From positions 272,788-336,787 of the forward strand of contig NZ_JAPWKB010000008.1 of NCBI RefSeq assembly GCF_028283785.1: DNA of 64,000 nucleotides, written 5' to 3'. The notes beneath the pieces were generated by a model. The model had not been told where the DNA came from. It did not search any database and worked only from the letters and a program-made list of their open reading frames with translations. A program made the translations under genes and the position numbers. This DNA comes from Paraburkholderia sp. GTDB taxonomy: Bacteria; Pseudomonadota; Gammaproteobacteria; Burkholderiales; Burkholderiaceae. How positions within the stretch are numbered: the stretch's first letter is position 1; every line of letters begins with the position of its first letter. Positions 1 through 8,719 of this stretch are shown here, one piece after another.

Positions 1-254
1 TCGAGACTCGCGAGGACCGGATTGCCGAGATTGATCGACGCACGCAAAGTACCGCTCGGCGCGAAGATTTTCGCCATCGATGCACGCGATGTGCCGACGG
101 TCTGGGACTGTGCCTGTGAAGCGGCGTCCACTGGCATGGCCGCCGCGCACGCGATAGACGCGGTTAGCGCCGCGGACGCTCCTGCACTGGCGAATGCGAG
201 CGCGCTCGTCAGCTTGGCAATGCGCGCGAGTTGTCTGGTTGAGAGTCTGGTCAT
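1..254 (-). CDS. Periplasmic substrate-binding protein, N-terminal part
   Basis: The gene starts at 254 and runs off the left edge, so only about 84 residues are visible. They comprise a long export signal (hydrophobic alanine-rich stretch, residues ~12-42) and then a segment with ASINLGNPVLAS. That segment matches the first strand of solute-binding proteins of the family 3 / amino-acid ABC type, where a GxLRVGINLGNP-like pattern is common. The gap to the preceding gene is only 12 bp, so it is probably the third gene of the operon beginning at 1762. Ligand and completeness cannot be judged from this fragment. Confidence 0.6.
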   Translation of the reverse strand, partial: MTRLSTRQLARIAKLTSALAFASAGASAALTASIACAAAMPVDAASQAQSQTVGTSRASMAKIFAPSGTLRASINLGNPVLASL

Positions 255-266
255 CTTCGAATCGCC

Positions 267-677
267 TTAATCGTCGAGCCGCACAGCACTATGCAAGCGC
301 TCGTCGAAAGGACTGCCCAGCAGCGGTTGCAGCGCCGTACGCATCTGCCGGACATACGGCTCGTCGACGAACTGACGGTACGCTGCCGGTGAACGCATGA
401 CTTCGACCAGCGTGAAATGATTCGTCGCGCCGCTTTGCTGCAATATCTCTATATGAAGCACGGCCGGGTCGTGCGCCGCGTGTTTCGCGTACGAAGCCAG
501 AAGCGGTAACGCGACTTTCACTTGTGGGGGTTCGATATCGACGTGAACCACGGCATACACCGGCGCCTCCAGAGCGTTGGGATTCGCTGGCTGGCTTGCC
601 GCTTGAGCATCAAACGAAAACGCTGCTGCGCTCGCGGCCATGATCGCCGACATGACGCGTGTGTGATTTTTTAGCAT
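267..677 (-). CDS. Secreted antibiotic-biosynthesis-monooxygenase (ABM) fold protein
   Basis: A 136-residue protein with an N-terminal signal peptide (residues 1-26, ending SFDAQA). The body has the ferredoxin-like ABM pattern: a first strand YAVVHVDIEPP, a helix, a strand VLHIEILQQ, then NHFTLVEVMRSPAAYRQFV and a C-terminal helix with PLLGSPFDERLH. Small ABM proteins act as dimeric quinol or aromatic monooxygenases without a cofactor, or are simply ligand-binding. A secreted form is less usual. It lies 14 bp after the alpha/beta hydrolase gene and 12 bp before the binding protein, so the three are probably co-transcribed. Substrate unknown. Confidence 0.7.
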   Translation of the reverse strand: MLKNHTRVMSAIMAASAAAFSFDAQAASQPANPNALEAPVYAVVHVDIEPPQVKVALPLLASYAKHAAHDPAVLHIEILQQSGATNHFTLVEVMRSPAAYRQFVDEPYVRQMRTALQPLLGSPFDERLHSAVRLDD

Positions 678-691
678 GCGAGATATTGTGA

Positions 692-1762
692 TTAATCGGT
701 CGTGCGGAAGTCGGTCATGCCACGCAACAGCGCTGCGTGAAAGGAATCCGGTTCCTGCATTTGAGGTGCGTGGCCGGCAGAGGGAAATTCGATCAGCGTA
801 ACGTGCGGAATCATCGACGCGGCATGATGGGCCAGTTCGGGATAATTGCCGAGCGAAGAGCGAAGCGCTGGTGGCGCAAATTCCTTACCAATCGCCGTGG
901 TGTCCTTGTCGCCGATCATCAGCAACGTTGGCGGCTTCAATTTCGACAGTTCGTAGTAGACCGGCTGCGTCAGGATCATGTCGTAGAGCAGGGCGGAATC
1001 CCACGCCACCAGATTGCGTTGTGGACCGCGGTACATGCCCGCGAGCATTTGCACCGAAGGCTCGTAATCGGCACGCCATTGACCTGCGAAATAGGTGTTC
1101 TTTTCGTAAGTACGAATGCGATCCGCCGATGTGTGCAATTCGCGCTCGTACCATTGATCGACGGAAACCGGCGGCACGCCTTTGGCTCTCCAGTCTTCGA
1201 GTCCAATCGGGTCGACCAGCACGAGTTGTTCCGTCTGCTGCGGATAGGTCAGTGCATAGCGAAGGCCGAGCATTCCGCCTGTCGAATGACCGATCATCGT
1301 CGCTTTCTGAATGCCGAGCGATAGCAGCAGGTCGTTCGTATTGCGCGCAAGTTGTTGGAAGGTGAACTGGTAGTTCTCAGGCTTGCTCGATTTGCAGAAG
1401 CCGATCTGGTCGACTGCGATCACGCGATAACCGGCCTTACTCAACACGCTAATGGTTGGAGCCCAGGTTGCCGCGCAGTAGTTCTTTCCATGCAGCAACA
1501 CGGCAGTGCGGCCGTTGGCTGTTTTCGGATCGGGCGCGACGTCCATATACGCCATCTGCAAGTCTTGGCGCTGCGAGTGAAACTTGAAGTAAGAAACCGG
1601 ATAAGGATAGTCGAAGCCCTGAAGTTCGGCGCCGTAGATGGGCCCGTCGGGCGCAACATCGTCAACAGCGCTTTGCGCGAAAGCGGACGTGGCCGGCAGC
1701 GCAGACGACAGCAATAGCGTCGCGGTCGTGATGATCAAAGCGAGGGGGCGTGACTTTTTCAT
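692..1762 (-). CDS. Secreted alpha/beta hydrolase
   Basis: A 356-residue alpha/beta-hydrolase. I chose the start at 1762 because it begins a typical signal peptide (residues 1-30, LLLSSALPATSAFAQ); the frame stays open to 1852, but that extension looks non-coding. Visible motifs are the oxyanion region LLHGKNYCAATW (~89-100), the nucleophile elbow MIGHSTGG with Ser160, a late MIGDKDTT with the probable acid Asp, and AGHAPQMQ with the catalytic His. The closest general resemblance is to peroxidase/esterase-type family members. The gene is divergent from the LysR gene at 1915 with 152 bp between, which suggests LysR control of hydrolase, ABM protein and binding protein together. Confidence 0.8.
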   Translation of the reverse strand: MKKSRPLALIITTATLLLSSALPATSAFAQSAVDDVAPDGPIYGAELQGFDYPYPVSYFKFHSQRQDLQMAYMDVAPDPKTANGRTAVLLHGKNYCAATWAPTISVLSKAGYRVIAVDQIGFCKSSKPENYQFTFQQLARNTNDLLLSLGIQKATMIGHSTGGMLGLRYALTYPQQTEQLVLVDPIGLEDWRAKGVPPVSVDQWYERELHTSADRIRTYEKNTYFAGQWRADYEPSVQMLAGMYRGPQRNLVAWDSALLYDMILTQPVYYELSKLKPPTLLMIGDKDTTAIGKEFAPPALRSSLGNYPELAHHAASMIPHVTLIEFPSAGHAPQMQEPDSFHAALLRGMTDFRTTD

Positions 1763-1914
1763 TGACGATAGAAATGAGAGCGACGGTGCGTGATCGACTG
1801 TGCGAACCAGTAAATTCAACGAGCATCGTTCGATCACGCCCGATTTTTTCACATCAACTCAAATTTGATAATGACTGTAGACTTTGAATCACCTTCAACA
1901 AATATGGAAAGATT

Positions 1915-2841
1915 GTGGAAAGTCTCGCCGACATCCGGTTGTTTGTTGAGGCCGCGAATCTTGGCGGCCTGTCGGCGGCCGGTCGCAAGCTGAACCTGTC
2001 GCCTGCGGCTGCAAGCGCGCGGCTGACGCGGCTTGAGGCAAACCTTGGGATCAGGCTATTCGAGCGGACCACGCGCAAACTGCGTCTCACGGAAGAAGGC
2101 CAAACCTATCTGGAGCATTGCGAAATTGCCGTGCAGGCGCTTGAAGACGCTCATGCTGCTTTGCAGGCTGGCCGAAGCGTCGTGCGCGGACGCGTTCGGA
2201 TTTCGGCGACCTCTGATTTTGGCCGTCATGTTCTAAAGGGGTGGCTGGACGAATTCAACGTCATGTATCCGGAGGTCGTTCTATCCGTCGTGTTGACCGA
2301 CTCGGTGTTGAATCTGCTCCACGACGAAATAGATCTGGCGATTCGTTTCGGCACTGCGGAAGACAGTTCTTTTGTTGCGCGGCCCCTGGCGCCGAACCGG
2401 CGTGTGATGTGTGCATCGCCTGAGTATTTCGCCTCGCACGGTAAGCCCGCTCATCCGCGTGACCTCGCAGGTTTCGATTTCATCGTGCTTGGCACCGGCG
2501 CTTCGGCGGCAGGTGAATGGCGCTTCAGTCGGAACGGCGCGACTGAGTTATTCTCGGTGCCCAGAGCGCGTGCACGCGAGACCAACGATGGCGCGCTCGC
2601 GCGCGAATGGGCGCTCGCCGGCTACGGTCTCGCAATGAAATCGATCTGGGATATCAGCGCTGATCTGAGTGCCGGGCGACTGGTTATCGCGTTACCGGAG
2701 TGGACCACCCCCCAGGTGCCGGTGTATGCGTTTTATCAGCGCAGCCGGTTCATGGCGCCACGCGTGCGGGTGCTCCTGGATTTTCTGGCGGAGCGCTTCG
2801 CGAGCGCTGAGACGGAAATTGCGCCGCTGCTGGGGATGTAG
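1915..2841 (+). CDS. LysR-family transcriptional regulator
   Basis: A 308-residue LysR regulator starting with GTG. The N-terminal winged helix-turn-helix is clear (residues ~5-65, with LGGLSAAGRKLNLSPAAAS and LGIRLFERTTRKLRLTEEG), followed by a substrate-binding domain (~90-295). The C-terminal pattern resembles the AaeR/DsdC-like subgroup that controls neighbouring oxidoreductases or hydrolases. It is divergent from the hydrolase gene at 1762 and probably regulates that operon and itself from the shared 152-bp region. The effector is unknown. Downstream, 2842-3058 shows only a weak hairpin near 2874 and no gene. Confidence 0.85.
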   Translation: MESLADIRLFVEAANLGGLSAAGRKLNLSPAAASARLTRLEANLGIRLFERTTRKLRLTEEGQTYLEHCEIAVQALEDAHAALQAGRSVVRGRVRISATSDFGRHVLKGWLDEFNVMYPEVVLSVVLTDSVLNLLHDEIDLAIRFGTAEDSSFVARPLAPNRRVMCASPEYFASHGKPAHPRDLAGFDFIVLGTGASAAGEWRFSRNGATELFSVPRARARETNDGALAREWALAGYGLAMKSIWDISADLSAGRLVIALPEWTTPQVPVYAFYQRSRFMAPRVRVLLDFLAERFASAETEIAPLLGM

Positions 2842-3058
2842 CGTAGTAATGCAGATTTACTGGGATGCACTCGACTCCCCTTTGAGGGAGCTCGACACAT
2901 TTCAGTAGTTCATGACGCACGATCTCGCGAGGTAGGATTGGGCCCCATGCTTTGCCGCCGCACTTCTTGCGTTCGTGCACGCCGACCTAAATGCCCGGTT
3001 AGGGCAGGTAGCACGATGATCTCTGCTTTTGCCGTAACGAAGTACAGCGACAACGTCT

Positions 3059-3784
3059 TCATTCCAGTCTGTTGAGCCATTCATCAAACAGGATTCGCGC
3101 TTGCAATTCGAGGCAGTAAGCATGGTCCGCGGTAGCCTGTCTTAGGCCGCTCGCACTCTGTCCCTGCGTCGAACCAATTTCCAACGCGTGCCCAACCAGC
3201 CAGCGGTCAAAGCCACGCGCGCGGACCTCAGGATGAAACTGGAGGCCTAGTACGTTGGGTCCGAAGCTGAATGCCTGATTGACATAAGAATCATTCGAGG
3301 CAAGCAAAGACGCTCCCTCTGGGAGGTTGAACGTGTCGCCGTGCCAGTGAAGGACGTGACAGTCGTTTGATGTGAGATGTCGAAGCGGCGAACTCATACC
3401 TTCTTCGGAGAGGGTGATTTTCCCCCAGCCCAACTCGCGGGTGCCCCCCGCGTAGACTTTTGCACCTAGAGCAGACGCGATTAACTGGGCGCCAAGGCAG
3501 ATACCGAGTGTCGGCAACTTAGCGGCAATGCGCTTTGCGAGCAGTGACCTCAGGTTCGCAAGCCACGGATAGTCTTCCTCTTCGTATGCACCAATGGGAC
3601 CGCCCAGTATGACAAGCAGGTCCGGGCCATCGGAGCTGATCGATGAGAGATCGTCCAGGCCAGCGTCAAGGTACGTCACCTCAGCTCCTCGTTCCTCAAG
3701 CACCCCTTCAAGGGTTCCGAGGTCTTCAAAATGTACGTGCCGCACAGCGACGACTCGTTGCAGAAAAACAGAACTTGCGAACAT
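3059..3784 (-). CDS. Class I glutamine amidotransferase
   Basis: A class I (GMP-synthase-like) glutamine amidotransferase of about 241 residues. The catalytic triad is visible: Cys96 in LGICLGAQ, and His184 and Glu186 in LQFHPEV; the oxyanion motif is LVILGGPIGAYEEEDYPW. Free-standing enzymes of this type hydrolyse glutamine or gamma-glutamyl amides, and some act in gamma-glutamyl catabolic pathways. The start is uncertain: 3784 is used, but the frame is open to an ATG at 3835 and neither start has a good ribosome site. It is the last gene of the four-gene operon starting at 7032, 109 bp after the M24 gene. It has no fused synthetase domain, so its acceptor substrate is unknown. Confidence 0.8.
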   Translation of the reverse strand: MFASSVFLQRVVAVRHVHFEDLGTLEGVLEERGAEVTYLDAGLDDLSSISSDGPDLLVILGGPIGAYEEEDYPWLANLRSLLAKRIAAKLPTLGICLGAQLIASALGAKVYAGGTRELGWGKITLSEEGMSSPLRHLTSNDCHVLHWHGDTFNLPEGASLLASNDSYVNQAFSFGPNVLGLQFHPEVRARGFDRWLVGHALEIGSTQGQSASGLRQATADHAYCLELQARILFDEWLNRLE

Positions 3785-3893
3785 ATTGGGTGAGAAAGAA
3801 ATCAGCGGATAGCAAAAGACCCGGCCCGCAGCCATCGGATGGATGCGGGCTCTCTCAGGTCAATACATGGGTAGGTCGATGCAGGCTGCGCGC

Positions 3894-4583
3894 TTAGGCG
3901 AAATATTTGTCCTCGAGCAGCATGTCTTCGAAGAAGGCACCATAGCTCAGTTTCGGATGGCGGATGTGAATCTCCAATACCCACAGCAGTCGCGATGGGC
4001 AGAAATCGACGTCTGCCATCGGGCCTTCGTAGACCGCGGCGTGAGGGAAGTCGGACACACGATGACCTGAGAGGTCCATATTCAATTCCCAACCGAGCGC
4101 TTGTGCCTGCTCGACTGCAAACTCGTACAGAACCTTTCCGGTGCTTCCGTCACTCAGCCATTTCTTTCGAACGATATGGAAGAGCTTGCGTGCGTCTTCT
4201 GCACATCGAGCCATATCGGCGTCGCTACCGAACACGAATGTATCGCCGCCGTCACCTTCCAACTTTTCAAAGACGGGGCCGATGTCCACGAACATGATGT
4301 CGTTTTCCTTGAGGACCACGCCGGGGTCAGAGTCCGCGCCAAACGTCTTTGTCGTGTTCGACCCGAACCGGACGTAGACGTCGTGCCAGCCGCGAAGCAT
4401 CCTGTTTGCCGCCAGGATTTCTTTCGCGATTTCCACAGCATCCTCTTCGATCATACCCGGCTCGCAGCGAGCAGCAATCTCGTGAATGATGTTGCGAGTT
4501 TTTTGTCGAACCATCAGCATCGGTTCCTCTGAAAATTCGGAACCGACCTGCTCCAGTTGTACCTGTTCGAGTACTGCGCTCAT
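3894..4583 (-). CDS. M24-family metallopeptidase (pita-bread fold)
   Basis: A 229-residue pita-bread-fold protein with only the catalytic half, shorter than prolidase or creatinase, which carry an extra N-terminal domain. The metal-ligand set is recognisable: Asp100 in FVDIGP, Asp111/Asp114 in GDGGDTFVF, His174 and His181 in SGHRVSDFPHAAV, Glu204 in WVLEIHI and Glu219 in FFEDMLLEDK. M24 members hydrolyse X-Pro bonds, creatine, ectoine or related amides; the substrate cannot be read here. The start codon overlaps the stop of the reductase gene (ATGA), so the two are translationally coupled. In this operon a small-molecule amidase role is more likely than general peptide turnover (inference). 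Confidence 0.8.
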   Translation of the reverse strand: MSAVLEQVQLEQVGSEFSEEPMLMVRQKTRNIIHEIAARCEPGMIEEDAVEIAKEILAANRMLRGWHDVYVRFGSNTTKTFGADSDPGVVLKENDIMFVDIGPVFEKLEGDGGDTFVFGSDADMARCAEDARKLFHIVRKKWLSDGSTGKVLYEFAVEQAQALGWELNMDLSGHRVSDFPHAAVYEGPMADVDFCPSRLLWVLEIHIRHPKLSYGAFFEDMLLEDKYFA

Positions 4584-5629
4584 ACAGAAAACTCCTTCGT
4601 TGTGGGGTTGTAAGACGACAGACGGACTGCCAATCCGTCAAGGTCCTGGGTGACGCGAATCTGACAGCTGAGCCGGCTCAATGGTCCTGTGTCTGGCAGA
4701 CAGGAGAGAAGGTTACGTTCCGTGCGCGAGCAGGGCGGCACTCGCTCTGACCAGTCTGCGTCCAACTCTACGAGGCAAGTGCCGCACGACGCCTTTCCTC
4801 CACAAACGGACATGACGGGGATAGCTGCTACTTTGAGCGTTCGAAGTAAGGTCTCTCCGGCTGGCGCGTGCAGACACTGCCCGTTGATAAACAGACGGAC
4901 CGCGCTTTTCGCTTCGGAATCAGGTCCCGTCTCCGCGGCGTCGCTTCCATCCTTAGCGGGCACGAATGCATCAGATGCGAAACTGGCAACCGGAATTTCC
5001 GTTCCGGTGACGAATCGCGCGAATGCATCGTCAGTCATCCGGGCATTGCCGCAAGCAAGAACATGCGTGTTCGCTGGGTCGCCTATTTCCCGCGCTGCCA
5101 GATCCTGAACGTAGCCGCTTCCGAGCTCTGACAGCACCGGTACGAAGCGGAAGTGCTGAAATTGTGCGGTCCAGTCGCCGACCACATGCCGTGCATAAAA
5201 ATCGTCTTCGTTGCGCATTCCCCAATAAAGCGTGATGGGGCGCATGGCATTGCCGGCGAGGACGGATTCCAGCATCGCCAGAAAAGGCGCAATGCCTGTC
5301 CCCGTTGCAAGCATGACGACCGGCCCGGCACCCTCTGGGAAGGCAAATGCGCCCAGCGGTCCGGTAATGTCGAATTCATCACCAATGCGTGACTCGTTCA
5401 TCATGACGTCGGAGAACGAGCCTCCCGGCCATCGGCGTACGTGTAACGCAATCCGGTTGTCGCTGGATGGAGCACGAGCCATGGAGTAGCAACGTGGCTC
5501 CCGACCAGTGCGAGCAATCGAGATGTACTGCCCTGGCCGATAATTCAGACTTTTGTGCGGGCTGAGGATGACCTCCCGCACGTCGCGTGATAGCCACTGG
5601 CTAGAATGCAAGGTTGCACGCATCGTCAT
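4580..5629 (-). CDS. Hybrid FAD/NAD(P)-2Fe-2S ferredoxin reductase
   Basis: A 349-residue electron-transfer protein. An FAD-binding barrel comes first (PRCYSMARAP around Arg46, with GSFSDVMM), then an NAD(P) domain (MLATGTGIAPFLAML, 107-120; HVLACGNARM), then a C-terminal plant-type 2Fe-2S ferredoxin with Cys276, Cys282, Cys285 and Cys322 (CGGKASCGTC...LSCQ). This order is that of reductases serving Rieske oxygenases such as carnitine or glycine-betaine monooxygenase, and of Hcr. No oxygenase gene is present nearby, so the partner is unknown. Its start overlaps the permease stop and its stop overlaps the M24 start, so it is coupled on both sides. The second ATG at 5623 is an equally possible start. 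Confidence 0.87.
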   Translation of the reverse strand: MTMRATLHSSQWLSRDVREVILSPHKSLNYRPGQYISIARTGREPRCYSMARAPSSDNRIALHVRRWPGGSFSDVMMNESRIGDEFDITGPLGAFAFPEGAGPVVMLATGTGIAPFLAMLESVLAGNAMRPITLYWGMRNEDDFYARHVVGDWTAQFQHFRFVPVLSELGSGYVQDLAAREIGDPANTHVLACGNARMTDDAFARFVTGTEIPVASFASDAFVPAKDGSDAAETGPDSEAKSAVRLFINGQCLHAPAGETLLRTLKVAAIPVMSVCGGKASCGTCLVELDADWSERVPPCSRTERNLLSCLPDTGPLSRLSCQIRVTQDLDGLAVRLSSYNPTTKEFSV

Positions 5630-7032
5630 TGCTCACCGAGCTTGAATTGCGCGTGTGTGCGTTCGAGTTCGGCGCGAATCGATGTCGATACATCGGGTTT
5701 GCGTTTGTGCAGGGAACTCAGCCACAGACCACCAATCACGAGGTAAGCGAGGTACGCGTACGGAAAGTACTTGATTGGCGCCGGCGGTACAGGGTAGACA
5801 GAGCCGATGGCGGGAATCAGGAGCAGAAGCAGGGAGCATCCACACAGCACCCAGTCACGGGCTCTGAGTTCACCCAGCTTCTTGAGATAGAAGGGGGCGC
5901 TCAAAGTGATGAGTACATACGGCACAAGGAAGCCGAAGGCCGCCATGGTTCCTGCCCAGTTGAAGATGTCGAGTGACACCTGGTGGGCGAAGACGAGGAC
6001 GGTCGGTACGATGAACGCGATTGCAGCCATGATGGAGACTGCGACATGCGGAGTCGCGTTTTTGCTGTGCGTTTCTGCGATTGCTCCGTGGAAGATGCCG
6101 TGGCGGCCCATCGCGAAAATGACGCGCGACCCGGCATTGATGCACGACAGACACAAGGCGAAGAAGCTGACCATAGCGCCCACGGACAGCGGAATCTGGA
6201 GCAGGCCAACGTGAGCCATTTCCGCCATTACGTTAAGCGGCGCGTCGATCTGGTCCAGCGTCTGATGATATCCACGTGTCCCGATGACCATCGCGTAGGT
6301 CACGAAGACGAAGAAAGCGCCAGAAATAATCAGACTCCAGATTACCGCGCGCGGAATATTTCGCAGCGGATTCTTGGCTTCATCACCGAATGCTGTGGCG
6401 CACTCGAATCCAACGAGACTGAAGATTGCGACGACGACGCCTAGCCCAACATTGGACCAGGGAAGTTTCGATACGTTGAACTGGGCGGTGTCAATTGCGA
6501 AGTGATGCTCGGAGAGCACGATGACCGACAGGACCAGAATCAGGAGCATCGAGACACCCTCGAGCACGAGCATCAGCATCGCCGAGAGCTGGACGTTTTT
6601 CCATGCGAGGTAGAAGGCAGCGCCGGCGCAAATCGCAAAGAGAACGACTGTCGGCACGCTGAGCCCGACCATATCGAGCAGCTTGCCGGCAAAAATCGAG
6701 AATCCGGTGATGCCCGCCATCGAGATACCGAGGTAGGCCCAGATGAGTGACCAGCCGCCAAGGCCGCCAGACGTGAGACCGAGGCCGCGACAGATGTAGC
6801 TGTACATCGAGCCCGACGAGGTCGAACGCTTAGCGAACTGGTTCAGATTAAAAGAGACGAACAGCAGCATCACTGTTCCGAGAGCGTACGAAAGCCAACT
6901 CCACTCTCCGGTGTTGCCATACATGACGGGAATAATCAGCGCCGCCGTCATTGTGGGAGAAATCAGGGCTATAGCCTGTGCCAGAAGCTCGACAAAGCTC
7001 AGGCAGTTCGAGCGTAGTTGCGTGTTACTCAT
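5626..7032 (-). CDS. APC-superfamily amino-acid permease
   Basis: A 468-residue inner-membrane permease with about 12 hydrophobic segments and the APC-superfamily pattern: SPTMTAALIIPVMYGNTGEWSW in TM1-2, SSGSMYSYICRGLG in the TM3 region, and VGFECATAFGDEAKNPLRN before TM7. I chose the start at 7032 because GGGGATGGGAA lies just upstream; the open frame continues to 7155, which would overlap the regulatory region. It is the first gene of the operon with the reductase, M24 protein and amidotransferase, and is divergent from the MocR regulator. It probably imports the amino acid or amine that this operon degrades. The stop codon overlaps the next start. Confidence 0.88.
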   Translation of the reverse strand: MSNTQLRSNCLSFVELLAQAIALISPTMTAALIIPVMYGNTGEWSWLSYALGTVMLLFVSFNLNQFAKRSTSSGSMYSYICRGLGLTSGGLGGWSLIWAYLGISMAGITGFSIFAGKLLDMVGLSVPTVVLFAICAGAAFYLAWKNVQLSAMLMLVLEGVSMLLILVLSVIVLSEHHFAIDTAQFNVSKLPWSNVGLGVVVAIFSLVGFECATAFGDEAKNPLRNIPRAVIWSLIISGAFFVFVTYAMVIGTRGYHQTLDQIDAPLNVMAEMAHVGLLQIPLSVGAMVSFFALCLSCINAGSRVIFAMGRHGIFHGAIAETHSKNATPHVAVSIMAAIAFIVPTVLVFAHQVSLDIFNWAGTMAAFGFLVPYVLITLSAPFYLKKLGELRARDWVLCGCSLLLLLIPAIGSVYPVPPAPIKYFPYAYLAYLVIGGLWLSSLHKRKPDVSTSIRAELERTHAQFKLGEQ

Positions 7033-7118
7033 TTCCCATCCCCTATCGATGAGCCAGCATGTGTTGTGGGTCGAAACCTCTTGATATGCGTTTCGATGGA
7101 AGGATGGTATGTTCTTCC

Positions 7119-7164
7119 TTGGACCATATAGAACCCCCAGTTTTTTAATTTTCACTGGTCCAGT
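7119..7164. promoter_or_regulatory. Candidate MocR operator pair
   Basis: Within the 143-bp divergent region is a perfect odd-centred palindrome, ACTGGTCCAGT (7154-7164), ending 12 bp before the MocR start. An oppositely oriented copy of its core, TGGACCA, lies at 7120-7126, 36 bp away. MocR/TauR/GabR-type regulators usually bind paired short repeats between themselves and the target operon, so these are the best candidate sites. The 7154-7164 copy nearly touches the MocR ribosome site (AGGGG, 7166-7170), consistent with autoregulation. Confidence 0.5.
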
Positions 7165-7175
7165 CAGGGGATGCG

Positions 7176-8651
7176 ATGCTGAGAAATTGGGACCTGAAAA
7201 TTGTTATCCAGCGAGAGGCCGGTTCAGTTGCTCGCCAGATTGTTCAAGCCATAATTCATGAAATACGTCGCGGGCGATTGCTACCTGGAACCCCTTTGCC
7301 GGGTTCACGGGAGCTTGCGAAAGTGCTGGATGTAAACAGAAAGACGGTAATCCTCGCTTACGAGGAGCTTTCCGCTCAAGGCTGGCTCAAATCTGAGAAG
7401 ACGCGGGGGACTTTCGTATCGCACGAGTTGCCGGAAAGAGGGATTGAGGCCGTCAAGCCGCTTGACTCAGGCATTGCTCCCGCGTTGGGCGTGAGGCTGG
7501 CGGGAAATGGTCCTGATGTTCCCTGCCTCTACAGCGAGGATGGTTACCTCACGTTCGACGATGGCGCGCCAGACACGAGGCTGGTGCCTGTGGCGGAACT
7601 TGCGGCGGCCTACCGCAAGGCGCTACTGGCCGCCTCACAGAAGAATCGGCTTGGTTACGGCGACCCACGTGGGTCCGTCCGTATCAGACGAGAAATTCTC
7701 GAAATGCTGAGTTCCGAGCGTGGTATTGCCGCTAAAGAGGACAACATCTGCATCGTGCGTGGCAGCCAGATGGGGATTTACGTGACCGCCCGAATTCTGG
7801 TTCGGCCCGGAGACTGCGTCGTTATCGAGGCACTCAGCTACCCTCCGGCTCGGGAAGCGTTTCGGGCAGCGGGGGCGGAGGTCGTAACCGTCGGTCTAGA
7901 TGAGGAGGGGCTCAAGGTCGATGAACTCGAGAAGCTTTGCTATCGCAAGCGCGTCCGTGCGGTGTACGTCACACCCCATCATCAGTTCCCGACGACGGTC
8001 CTGCTACCTGCAGCGAGACGAATGCGAATGCTGGCACTCGCTGAGCAGTTTGATTTCGCCATCATCGAGGATGACTACAGCCACGAGTTTCACTTCGCTC
8101 ACCGCCCCATGCTCCCATTGGCCAGCTTCGACCGCAGAGGCAAGGTCATCTACGTCGGCTCCATGTCCAAGCTGTTGACGCCATCGTTGCGTATCGGCTA
8201 TCTGATTGCCCCGGCGCCGTTCATCGAGCGTGCCGCGGCTGAGGTCACCATCATCGACCGGCAGGGGGATCCTGCCAGCGAAGCGGCCGTCGCCGACCTG
8301 CTATCGAGCGGAGTGATTCACAGCCACACGAAAAAAGTCATGAAGATTTATGCGGAGCGGCGGGACCTCCTCGGGAAACTGCTGAAGACACACCTTCACA
8401 AATGGCTAACCTTTGAGCTTCCTGTAGGCGGGCTCGCACTCTGGGCTGTCTGCAGGACAGATGTCGACATGGAAGCGTTACAGGCGGAAGGTGAACGGGA
8501 AGGCATACGTTTTCTTCCGGCAAGTCATTTTTCCCTGAAGAAAAAGTCCTACCCAGCCCTCAGGCTCGGTTTCGGCAGTCTCGACGCGGACGAGCTTGAA
8601 GAGGCAGTCGGCCGACTACGACGGGCGTTCGTCGCCACCGCCGCCAATTGA
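7176..8651 (+). CDS. MocR-family regulator (GntR HTH-aminotransferase fusion)
   Basis: A 491-residue regulator. A GntR winged helix-turn-helix occupies residues ~10-80 (LPGTPLPGSRELAKVLDVNR, YEELSAQGWL). A fold-type I aminotransferase-like domain follows, with YGDPRGSVRIR, the IIEDDYSHEF aspartate and the PLP-binding Lys332 in YVGSMSKLLTPSLR. Family members sense PLP or a PLP adduct of an amino acid or amine and do not catalyse transamination. It is divergent from the permease-reductase-M24-amidotransferase operon, so its effector is probably that operon's substrate. An AGGGG ribosome site precedes the ATG. GC content in this stretch looks lower than in the right half of the window. Confidence 0.9.
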   Translation: MLRNWDLKIVIQREAGSVARQIVQAIIHEIRRGRLLPGTPLPGSRELAKVLDVNRKTVILAYEELSAQGWLKSEKTRGTFVSHELPERGIEAVKPLDSGIAPALGVRLAGNGPDVPCLYSEDGYLTFDDGAPDTRLVPVAELAAAYRKALLAASQKNRLGYGDPRGSVRIRREILEMLSSERGIAAKEDNICIVRGSQMGIYVTARILVRPGDCVVIEALSYPPAREAFRAAGAEVVTVGLDEEGLKVDELEKLCYRKRVRAVYVTPHHQFPTTVLLPAARRMRMLALAEQFDFAIIEDDYSHEFHFAHRPMLPLASFDRRGKVIYVGSMSKLLTPSLRIGYLIAPAPFIERAAAEVTIIDRQGDPASEAAVADLLSSGVIHSHTKKVMKIYAERRDLLGKLLKTHLHKWLTFELPVGGLALWAVCRTDVDMEALQAEGEREGIRFLPASHFSLKKKSYPALRLGFGSLDADELEEAVGRLRRAFVATAAN

Positions 8652-8719
8652 AGCTTATGAGGATGTTGGTTACAGTCTCAGCGGACACTTCCCGCGGTCG
8701 TCAAAATGGATGTCGTCAT

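Noticed and set aside
1352..1717. Plus-strand frames inside the hydrolase gene
   Set aside because: Overlap a clear gene with signal peptide and catalytic motifs; no ribosome site.
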